This document shows positions 50,242 to 60,000 of a DNA stretch of 60,000 nt, piece after piece; within the stretch, counting starts at the first letter, position 1, and each line of letters starts with the position of its first letter. The translations under genes were made by a program, and so were the position numbers. The DNA is from Zygnema cylindricum (Eukaryota; Streptophyta; Zygnematophyceae; Zygnematales; Zygnemataceae), in assembly GCA_037447655.1 (NCBI GenBank), contig JBBHKE010002450.1, forward strand, positions 64,001-124,000. Reading direction: 5' to 3'. The notes beneath the pieces were generated by a model. It did no database searches. It saw nothing but the letters and a program-made list of their open reading frames with translations, and had not been told where the DNA came from.

Positions 50242-50783
50242 CACCGCGAATCGTTATTAGTGTCAAAGTCACTAATTTGGGTTCTTAAAATTTTGATTTT
50301 TTTTTTTCAAATAGGATACACGATTTTAATTTTTCCTTGACGTTAATTAAGGTACCGTACAAAATAAAGTAAAGCCCGAAAGTACAATAAAATATAAATA
50401 GTGTGGTGTACGGTCGATTTCAGACCGTACATAACTGTACCTTTTCAAGTGAAAATTTACAAAAAATGAATTAAATCAGACGCGCACGCACATAAGAACG
50501 TGCGCTAAAAAAAACGGGATTAGTCTGACACGTAAATTAGTATAGCATGTACGGATATTTTAATTCGCGACGGCGTACGATTTCTAATATTTTGTACGGA
50601 TACATATATTAATGTATATAATCGTACGGTGAATATTCCATTTTTGCTGTTCCCAAATTAGCATAAACGCCGAAATTAGAAAACACCTTTTTTTTGAAAA
50701 ATTTCAAATTCTTAATTAGCATCAATTACGGTAAATTTTATTCAACACTATTTAAACTTTGACACTAATAACGATTCGCGGTG
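50242..50783. mobile_element. TACACCG-family MITE, 542 bp, upstream of URT1
   Basis: The left end CACCGCGAATCGTTATTAGT and the right end ACTAATAACGATTCGCGGTG are perfect inverses, with TA on both sides. The interior shares GTGTGGTGTACGG and GACGGCGTACGA with the element in RAP1 intron 3. It lies about 840 bp before the URT1 start codon. Confidence 0.9.
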
Positions 50784-51619
50784 TAATGGTGCGCATCCGT
50801 TGGCAGTTTGGAACTGTATGACTGTACCCTTCCTTTTCTCTATGGTTGACTTATTTTCTCTTTACACCGCACTAATTGCCGCACTTTGAATGTTGAGTGC
50901 GCACGAATCTAAAGTCCACCCCACAAAAGCTTTAGTGCGGTCGTACTTCAGCGTCGTTACGAACACCATTGTTGCGAACATGGAAAGCGAGGCAGTTAAG
51001 TATCGCTGAACCAAGTGTGGTTAGTGCACACGCCATCCAGATAAGCCCCGCAATCCGTTTCCTGAGGTCTGAGACGTGGCGTTCTCGCATGCTCTCTCAT
51101 CCGTCACTCAGGTTATCTTGGCACTGCAGCCGTCCGATCAACAGTGGCCGAGTCCGGAGGTTGACGGCCGTTTTGTGTGGCTGACCCTTTTGAGGCCGCT
51201 TTTGTATTTTATTTCGAGGAAGTAGAAAACACGAAAGTGCCAGTTGCGAGGATTCTTTATGCGCCACGTGTTGGACGATCCGGCCTCCACTCGCTGTGCC
51301 ATTTCGCCATAGCCATACGTGACGGCTGTTCTCTTGGATAGGTATCAAGATTGGCAGCTGGCAGTCTAGGAGAGCGAGAACTTCTGCAGCTCTCCTCTTC
51401 ACTGTCCTCTAACGATCTTTGCTCCTTTTTGCTTCCGCTTTGCCGCAAAATGCCGTCCTGAGGGTTTTCTAATCTCTGGTCGAACTCGGTACAGTAGTAC
51501 AGGAGCCGTAACTCTGGCACGAAAACCTCCTCATCTGATTCTAGGGTTAGTGATAAGGACGAGATTTAGGCAAACAGTCTCTGCCATGTTGCATCGTAGA
51601 ATCAATACTGCTCTTCCAG
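50784..51619. promoter_or_regulatory. URT1 upstream region and probable 5' leader
   Basis: Lies between a MITE and the URT1 coding start. The start codon directly follows CTCTTCCAG, which resembles a splice acceptor, so a 5' leader intron with an upstream untranslated exon is possible. Small frames on both strands do not resemble proteins. Confidence 0.4.
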
Positions 51620-54600
51620 ATGACGAGTCATCCTTCACACCATCTCTCTCCTTCATCTCCGTACGCCTATGGGCAGAGCCTCGGAGAGCACTCTCTTAGG
51701 GATGCCTCCTTGTCAGGATCCTCTCCTCCAGTTCTCGGCCAGAGCACCATGGGAGACTCAGGCGAAGTACGTCCCTCCCATCCATCCACAGCAGATTCTT
51801 CTGACGCAGATGGCTACACAGAAGGAGGTCTCGCCTTACTTCGCCTCCTCAATCTGAAGGTCAGACCTTCCTCATCAGAAGGCGGTCACTCGCAGCCAAC
51901 CCTAATGCAGATGCAGCGCGAGAGTTCCTTTGCAGATATTCCAGGCTCGACTCTCCCCAATATGTCTTCCAGAGGAGGACTCCCGCAAAATGATATGCAA
52001 CTCACTGGCCAAAACCAAGGCCAAGGGGGCACAGCGAGAGTCATGTCTGTGATTGGTTCAGGGAGGTCCCCGACTGCTACTCCCCCTCCAGTCGGAGGAT
52101 CGGCCCCTCCCGGGCCAGCGGAGCAAGCCATGCAAACCGGCTTAAACCCTATGATGGCTCCATTGAATCTGACCAGTAGTTCTTCCACTTTGTGGCCTTC
52201 TCCCTTCAGCATTCCCGCCAAACTGAACACCACTCAGTCTCCAAAGAAAGCGTCTACCTGGGAGCCTGAGAAGCCTTCTCTTGTACCCTCCTTCACAGCC
52301 TGGTTCGACAATTTTGGACCTTCTCCCGGTGAAGTTGCTCAACCGCATTTGCCTCTGTTGGGCCGGCCCAGTCAGGAGGAGGCTACAAGAGACGACTTTC
52401 ACGCCAATCACGAACAACTTCCTCCTCCTCTTCCTCCTCCCCCCCCTCCTCTTCCTCCTCCTCCGCCTTCTGCTGCTGATCTGCATCCCTTGGGGCAACC
52501 TCCTCCGCTCCCTCTCTCCCCTCGATCTCGCGATGCGTTCCTGTTGAAGAGGCAGTTACAGTTACAGGCGGAGCACATGGAGCGTTTGCAGCAACAAGCC
52601 CAACAACGTCAGCAGGCTCATCAGAGGCTCCTATACGACCAGCAAATGGATGAACAACAGTTTCTCATGCAGTCTCGGGCTCCTCATCCGATGCGCTCTC
52701 GACCGCCTCAGGGCATGTGGCAGGACCACCACCATCCTCCCTCCAATGCTGGACATGATCCGTACAACAGTGGCACAGAGCTTCTGCGTATGTTACAAGG
52801 AGGAGGAGGAGGTGTAGGAGCAGGAGGAATAGGAGGCATTGGAGGAGGGATAGGAGGCATTGGAGGAGGGATAGGAGGAGGACTAGGAGGAGTAGGAGGA
52901 GGAGGGGGAGGGGGAGGAGGGGGAATAGGAGTAGGATCCGGTCCCTCTCCTGCATCCATGAATCGGTTTCCTCATGCACCTCCGGATGCTTCTCAAGAAG
53001 GTCGCCGTTTTCAAGAAGAGTTTTTCGGCCCCATGGATCACGGGCAGCCCATGCCTTTGGGAATGCTTCCGGGAAACCAGGAGTGGAACAATCCACGGCT
53101 AATGCATGGGAGAGGCGGTTCTCCTCGAGGCATGAACAATCTCCATAATGGAATGCCCCATCAAGAAATGGACTTACCACCTGGGATGGAGGAAGGCTAC
53201 GATTACATGGGAAGGATGTGGGGTCCAGGCCCTCCACCTCCAGTCAGTCCTCGAGGTCTCAGAAGCCCTCCTCTCGGTGCCGCAAGTCCCCCTCTCTCTA
53301 ATGGTCCTGTTAGGAGTCCCAGAGCCAGAGGAGGGTATCCCCCCAATTCTCCAAGAGCTGGAGGTTTTGGTACTCAGGGAGGATTTGTGGCCCCGGGATC
53401 TCCCAGAGGAGGGGGGTTTTCTGGACCGGGCTCCCCCCGCGGAGCTCCTGGTTTTAGGGGACCACCAGACTTTTTTGGGGAGCCTCCAATGCCTCCCTCT
53501 TTCATGTCTCCTCCGCCTCCTTTTCCGGGGCACCGAGGAGGAGGACCGATGTCTCGACCGCCGTTCGATCCGAGCTTCTCATTTTCCGCCAATCCCGAGC
53601 CAATATCGCCACACGCGGCTCCTCCCTATGGGCCTAATTTTCACCCTGATGACTTTTTCCCAGACAGTGTGGAGTTCTCGGAAGGAGGAGGAGGAGCAGG
53701 AGGAGGAGGGGGTATGGGTTCTGGTTGGGGAGAGGATGGGCCTAGAGGAGGTAGTATGGGCTATGGTCCTTTGCGTATGCCGGGAGGACCGGCGCCTCAT
53801 CGGAGTCCACAGAGGAGTCCTCATCTGAGCCCTCATAGAAGTCCCGTGGGTACTCCTCCTGGGAGGGGGATGGGAAGGTTACACGACGCAAATTTTTCGC
53901 CAGTTACGGTGTTCGATATGAGAGAGGAGGAGAGGAGCATGTTTGGAGGGGGAGGGCTGGGAGATGTTTTGGGACCGGAATTAAGTAGAGGGTTCGGGAG
54001 GGAGGGAAGACCAGTAGGGATGAGGGATGGGGGGAGAGGAAGTGGACGGAGGGCTGGACGAGGAGAAGGTGGGCGTCGAGGGGGGAGAACGGGAGGACCG
54101 TGGGGATTGATGGGAAAGGAAGAGTGTCTGAGGGAAGATGAGTACGGTGGCCCCTTTGGGCAGAGAGGTGGGGAGTGGGAAGGAATAGAGGGAATGGAGA
54201 GAGTTTCAGGACTGGTTAGAGGGGAAGAAATTATGTACAATCGAAATCGGGCAGAGGAGCGAGGAGGTCATATGCGAGGCAGAGAGGGACGTGGGAGAGG
54301 AGGGAGAGGAGAAGACGGGAGAGGAATGGAAGAGTTGATGCATTTGAGGGGAGAGGAAGGAGAGCAGATGAAAGGTCGTAGTCAGGAAAGCAGAGAAGAG
54401 ATGAGGAGACGCAAGACTATTGCCCAGGAATGGCGCATGAAGCAATCGGCGAATCAAGGACAGTTTCAAGGCCAGGATGGTTCTGGACAGGGATCACTTG
54501 AGAGTCTATCTCTAAGATCACAGGAACTGGACGGCCAGGAGCACCATGGACTGAGAAGTCTCTTTGGTCCCCCGGGAGCCACAGTGCAAGTAGTGCCTCT

Positions 54601-57600
54601 GGCTTCCCAATTGGACCATCCTGGTCTTCCTTCTGCAGTCATAGCTGTGGCTGACACGGGGTCTGGGGACGTGGGAGAGGTAAAACAGGGGCCGAGAGAG
54701 GGGGCCACTGGTTACGGTAATGACGAACAGCAGTTAAAAGGAGGTAGAAATGACGCAGAAAAGAATGTGCATTTGAGCAAGCAAGTGGAAGAATCAGTGG
54801 GTGGAAATGATTCGTTTGTCAGTAGTGAGTTTGAAGAATCTGGAGAGGAAGTAGACAAAGCTTGTACGGGAGAGGGAAAAGGTATGGAGGCAGGAAAGGT
54901 AGGCAGGGGCACAGGAGAGGAGCTGACAGAGGAAACAAAGGAGGACAACGATTGTGGACTTTTAACAAAACAGTTGAATCAGCTCAGCTTTCGTGGGCTT
55001 GTTGAATCAGATCTTCCTCTGATGGCTGATTTGGATGGGCAGGAAGAGGGTGAAACTGGACGAGAACAGCAGTCTCACACAAGTGGCACCTCAAGTTCGG
55101 ATAGTCTCGCGAAGGAGATGAGAAGTGGGAGCTCAGGAAAGGGAGGTGATGGGCAGACATATCCAGAACTTCCGGATGTACTTGCACTAGACATGGCTGG
55201 AGAGATGAATCAACATGGCCTGGAGTCCAATGGTCAGGGTATAGGTCAGAATGAAGCAACTGTTGCTAAGGAATCGAGCGGGCGAGTTCATCAGGGAAAG
55301 GTGAGGAAATATGGAAATGAAAAGGAAAGACTGGATCTAATTTACATCTTTTGAAAATGGGCTTTTTGCCTCCCAGCCTTATTCAGGGGTTATCGCCTGC
55401 CGTGACTCTCAGTTAGCTGCTTTTACTGCCTTGTTAGACTAAGCAATTTATTACTCGGTGGTATGTCTTTTTGTTTTGAACGATGCTGGCACTTTCTCTG
55501 GGTCTTTGAATATCTACTTTTGCTGAGAAGAAGTTAACAAAGTACAAAATTAAGAATGACTGTCGTGGGGATGGTCCATCAAAAGGGAAGAGCTACAGCT
55601 GATTATGGAGTGTTAGAGACTATCAGTCATTGAGCTGTTCATGAACATTGCCCTATTTTTTTCACTTGGTGTTCGCTCCTCTCTTATGTGTTTGTTTTGT
55701 TTTGATCAGGTCCTTTTCAGTCGGTTTTACTTTGTCTCTCTTCTTTTTTCTTATTGTGTTGTTTTCCTTGATTTATGCAAGATCTCTTCTGGACTGTTCT
55801 CTCTCACTTGTGGCCGAAGTCCTCTGGCCATTCTACATCGAGTTAGTTTTAACTCATAAACTGAAGGCTTAATAGCTCATTTTTATCATGTCTTGCAGTT
55901 TTTTTGGTGATTATGCTCATTCTTGCTCATCAGCAGTTCTTCAGCTGTAATGTGATGCACAATTTTTGGCCGTTTTCACATGCCTGGTAATCAAATATTT
56001 TTAAAAAAATTGGAATACACTGCAGGTGGGTTTAGGTGTTAGTGAATTATGGTGAAATCTGTGTGTCATGCATACCTCTGAGCCCAGTGGGCAAGCTTGC
56101 AACGGCTCTTGCTTTTTTTGTGCGGAGTAGTGGTGGGGAGCTGAGCTAAAGCAATGTGGTTTCAATCATTCAAGTCAGCAATTGTAGTCAGTGGTCGGGT
56201 TTTTTTTTATGTGACATACGAAAACTGGCTGAAATCTGTCAGTGGAAGACTTTTTGCAGGGAACAACTAGTGTGAGTTTTTTATGATGTGCTCTTAGAAT
56301 AAATCAGTGCAGTTGTATTACATCTTATTTATGACATCTTTCAAGAATTATTACTACATTTTTCATCGGAGCTTTATCCAATTACTGCTCAATGCTTTGT
56401 TGCAAAAGGTGGCCGGTAGGACAGCCATAGGAAGTCTGAGCATAGAAGCGTTCTTTTAATGGATATTAGCTCCTCTGACGAGAGCATTTTGCACTATTTG
56501 TTATGAGCAAGTGCTGCAGCAGATTATTGAGAACCGGCTCTTTCCATGTTGTCTTTCAAGAACAACTAAAGCTGTGTTTTTGCAGTTATCTGTTTTGCTG
56601 TAAACATTGTTAATTCCCCTGTTCATGTTGTATTTAAAGGAAACTGAAGTTTATCGGTGTCAGTTTTGGTTTGCCGGATTTTCTTTTGTTCCGGCCTTCT
56701 CTATTGTTGCTTTGGCTGTGATGATGAATTATTATACCCCCTTGTAGAGGAATCAATTATTGCATCCTCTTCTTGTTGTTGTGATGAGAGACTCAATACA
56801 CAGTTGAGGATGGCTGGCTGGACAGATTGTTCGAAATGGGCTTGAGAGGTTGCGAGAGGAGCAGAGGGAGCAGAGGGGCGGATCGGCTCCCTATCCTACT
56901 CAAGGCCTTCAGCAACGATCTGAGGGACGCTATAGGTCGGATATGATGCATATCACATCAAGGTTACTCGGCATCTTCGAGAACCTCATCCCCACAGCTC
57001 AGGAGGAGAATCGGCGTCGTGCCTTCTTGCAGAGATTAGACAGCATTGTGGCACATAATTGGGGAGACGCGAAGCTGTTCCTTTATGGATCTTGTGCAAA
57101 TGCTTTTGGGGTGCGAAACAGTGACATTGATGTGTGCCTCGCTGTGGAAGATGTGAATGCTTCAAAGCCAGAGCTCATAAACAGGATGGCAGCCATCTTA
57201 AATGCTGAGGGCATGCGTCAAGTGCAGGTAAAAAGAAGACTCTCTTTTGCACAGATGGTTTTTTTCGTGTTATCTGTCAGTGTTGGTTGATAGCATGCTG
57301 ATTTACATGTGGGTTTGTTATGAACAGAACATTTTCCCTAAACCGGTGCAGATGAGATTGTTTTTGCCTTTGTTTTCCATGTTGAAACAGGCTCTGACCC
57401 ATGCAAGAGTGCCAATAGTGAAGTTTGTCGATTCGGAGGCGGAGGTCGCTTGCGATATTTGTGTGAACAACATGCTGGCAGTGGCAAATACAAAGCTGCT
57501 GAGGGATTATGCACAAGTGGACGAACGACTGCGGCAACTGGCGTTTTTGGTGAAGCACTGGGCTAAACGGCGTCAGGTCAACGAGACATATCGAGGGACA

Positions 57601-59230
57601 TTGTCATCTTATGCGTATGCTCCTAATCTTGCAGAACCCTGTTGAAGCCATTAGCCAGTTTTATACATAATCCGAAGATGAGGCTTGTTTTTTTTAAATA
57701 TGTGAGGATTATCCGTCTCTAATAGATAATACATTTTCTGTGCATTAGAACAACAGTATAGAGGGGAACAAGAGGAGAATCCAGGGAGCGATGAGACTCG
57801 TAAACTGAGGAGGATGTAGGGAGGTGCTTGATGGGAACATAGGCTGACTGTGACTTGTGGGATGTATGTTTCAGGTATGTGATGATGTGCATCCATTACT
57901 TGCAGCAGCGTCGTCCGCCCATCTTGCCGTGCCTGCAGGTACTGTTTTCTGCCTTCTATGGTCGTAAAATCCTCTTATGTATGTATCTGTATCCTCTGTA
58001 TGTATTTTACACAACTACAAGCCATGGTCAGCATATCCAACCAGGAAAATCTATTGCATATTCATGTTTTTCTGTGTGGAAGGTCAAGTTATGGTTTTCA
58101 AGGTCTGATCAATGGAAGAATGCCACCAAAACTGTGCACAGGACAGAGAGGACAGCAAATTGTTACCTGTTACTGTATTATTCAGGTTGCAGTTTAGGTC
58201 TTTATGATTGATCCCTGCATCAGGATGTTTTGATGAGAAAATCTGAGCTGGTACTTAAATGTAAAATTGATCATCAAATATTTAGGATTCTTAGTCGGGT
58301 AGATGTCTGTTAGAATTTTGGTAGCAAGTATTTTGTATTTGGATATACTTCCATGTAAAGCCTGTGTATCCTCTGTGCATTACAGCAGGTATCAGAAATG
58401 ACCTAGAAAAGACCTGTTTGGGAGTTCATGTTTTTTTTCCCTTGAAGACACATCGTGCATAAACTTTTGAGAGAGCTCTCAGCTCAGGATATCAACTGCT
58501 ACTGAGACATGCTGTGTGGATGGATGGTATCCTGATCAAACAGAATATGCAGCCTACATACAGTGTCCGTATTGGGGACATCATGTGTTCCTATTTTGAC
58601 CGTGTAGACACTCTGCGAGAATTTGGAGCTGCTAACCGCGAGTCGGTGGGAGAGCTTCTTACCGGATTTTTTGAGTATTGGGGCTTTCGTCATGACTACA
58701 ACCGGGCAGTTGTCAGTGTTCGCATCGGGGGTTACATCAGGTAGGCAGCTTTTATCTGCCAGTTGTTGTCAATAAAAGGATTATATGATAAAAAATTATT
58801 GGGACGGGCTATTCATTATCCACGTATGGAATAGAGTCATTTTTTTTGAAGCCGAATGATGTAGGAACTGCAGGAAATGCTCCCATTATTGATAGGAAAC
58901 CTGTACCTTGTTTTTCTGTGTTTATACCTATACCCTGTAACACGGAAAAGAAACTACTTTTTTTTTATACACTGGTTGTAATTTTACGTTTTTGAATTGT
59001 TTTACAGTAAGGACCAAAAAGAGTGGACTCGCCGTATTGGCAATGAACGCCACCTCTTATGTATTGAAGACCCGTTTGAAACCAGTCACGACCTCGGCCG
59101 AGTGGTGGATCGCCACTCCATGCGAGTCCTTAGAGATGAGTTTCAACGGGCGGCTCGAGTTATGCGACACGACCCCGATCCCTGTACCACTCTCTTCAGC
59201 CCTTATGTGAGAGAGGAGAACGAGTATTGA
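51620..59230 (+). CDS. URT1: URT1-type terminal uridylyltransferase with very long disordered N-terminus, 6 exons, 1596 aa
   Basis: Exons: 51620-55300, 56826-57227, 57391-57614, 57875-57938, 58544-58740, 59008-59230. They total 4791 nt with all phases agreeing. Exon 1 gives 1,227 residues of low complexity: a polyproline run near 267-285, a Gln-rich stretch near 310-350, a Gly run near 393-438, many SPRG motifs, an Arg/Gly-rich zone near 797-903 and an acidic Ser/Gly tail. The catalytic part starts at exon 2. [16 protein letters not shown] (residues 1315-1330) gives the first two catalytic aspartates, D1327 and D1329, and ACDICVNN gives the third, D1383. The PAP-associated region follows: [65 protein letters not shown]1 adds uridines to mRNA tails and limits deadenylation. 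Arabidopsis URT1 is about 760 residues, so this N-terminus is unusually long. HESO1 is less likely because of the URT1-like [16 protein letters not shown] end. Confidence 0.93.
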
Positions 59231-59329
59231 GCTAATGTAGGACTTGATGGCTCTCCCTTCTCTTCAGCCCTTATGCGAGAGAGGAGAACGAGTATTGAGC
59301 AAAAGCAAATGTAGGAATGGACGGCTCTC
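59192..59329. repeat. 68-bp tandem duplication spanning the URT1 stop codon
   Basis: CTCTTCAGCCCTTATG-GAGAGAGGAGAACGAGTATTGAGC occurs at 59192 and again at 59260, each followed by similar ATGTAGGA-TGG-GGCTCTC. The first copy encodes the last 12 residues and the stop codon of URT1; the second lies in the 3' untranslated region. Confidence 0.92.
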
Positions 59330-60000
59330 GTACGGAAAGGGAATGGCGTAGTCGATCTCTTTCCTACCTTCGGCCGTAAGTGTTGTTAGAGAGGATGTTT
59401 AGTGTTGGATTAGAAAGATATTTCATTCATGATAGTGGGTGGGGAGACTGCTTTGGCACATGATATAATGTTGCCTGTCCCTTCGATGGTACTGCGTTGA
59501 TATGTATACATCCAGAGACAGCAGCTGGAGTGTGAATTAAAGAATTAGTAGTCAGCTTTCCAGCTTCGGCCACAAGGGTGTTTAGACCAGGAATGCAGAA
59601 CTTTGTGGTTGGGTTCAACAGTGCACTGAAAGTTGTTTTTTTGTCTTTTTGCGTCAAGCTGTAGCATCACATGATGCGTTTCAGTGCACTGTATGTAGTC
59701 GCACTAGCAGTGTAGGATGGGTAGTAGTTGACGGCGTCTAGTTTGTAACGGTGCAAGGCGTCACATAGGGCTGTCTGTAAAAGAGGGCTGCCAATACTGG
59801 ACTTTAATACCACTCCGAGAAAGTGGATCTCCCGAAGGAAGTAAAATCATTGACTTTTGTAGGACCCGACTGTCAAGACGGGGTTGTATGTGTAAGAAAG
59901 CTAGCGTTTTTCAACAACATGTGATTGGCAGTTCGATGTTAGGAATGCTTCTGGTAGATTGTTTACTAATATCATTTCTTGGTCTGATTTTTTGTTTTGT
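59330..60000. other. URT1 3' flank
   Basis: Presumed 3' untranslated region and downstream intergenic DNA. No further coding region could be supported before the window ends. Confidence 0.5.

Noticed and set aside
1-60000. CRISPR arrays, bacterial operons, tRNA or rRNA genes
   Set aside because: No regularly spaced direct repeats with unique spacers, no bacterial-type gene organisation, and no tRNA-like or rRNA sequence was seen.

Overview
The window is nuclear DNA from a plant-lineage (streptophyte) eukaryote. Genes are split by GT-AG introns. One encodes a starch-granule protein of the LESV type with an N-terminal stretch resembling a plastid transit peptide. Two others match plant URT1 and plant BRE closely. 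The many MITEs, degraded Ty1/copia pieces and long AT-rich or simple-sequence tracts suggest a large, repeat-rich genome. A complete RAP1-type telomere protein gene is unexpected in a flowering plant, so I lean towards a non-seed plant or charophyte alga; the species cannot be named from sequence alone.

Layout. Positions 1-13500 hold no gene I can support. They contain two unrelated, oppositely oriented copia relics, AT-rich dispersed repeats, a 1-kb NNKNY-type minisatellite next to a polypyrimidine block, a 900-bp polypurine tract and MITEs. Positions 14350-21313 (minus) hold an 11-exon LESV-like gene with a G-box-rich GC island upstream (21754-22107). Positions 22300-37700 are intergenic. 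They hold a two-copy segmental duplication (22426-27735 and 31871-36780) separated by a 10-N assembly gap and by a nest of inverted-repeat elements (28931-31870). Positions 37717-42116 (minus) hold a six-exon RAP1/TERF2IP homologue with BRCT, Myb and RCT domains. Diverging from it across about 650 bp is an 11-exon BRE/BRCC45 gene (42770-47725, plus). Positions 51620-59230 (plus) hold a six-exon URT1-type terminal uridylyltransferase with a 1,227-residue disordered N-terminus in one exon.

All four gene models were built by eye. I matched family motifs and then required intron phase to agree across every junction. BRE, RAP1 and URT1 close perfectly. LESV closes perfectly from exon 2 onward and has one uncertain junction (exon 1/2). 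The genes do not form one pathway: two concern genome maintenance (RAP1, telomere; BRE, BRCC36 deubiquitinase complexes), one RNA 3'-end uridylation and one starch granule structure. A single MITE family with termini close to TACACCG...CGGTGTA is scattered through introns and flanks of three of the four genes.
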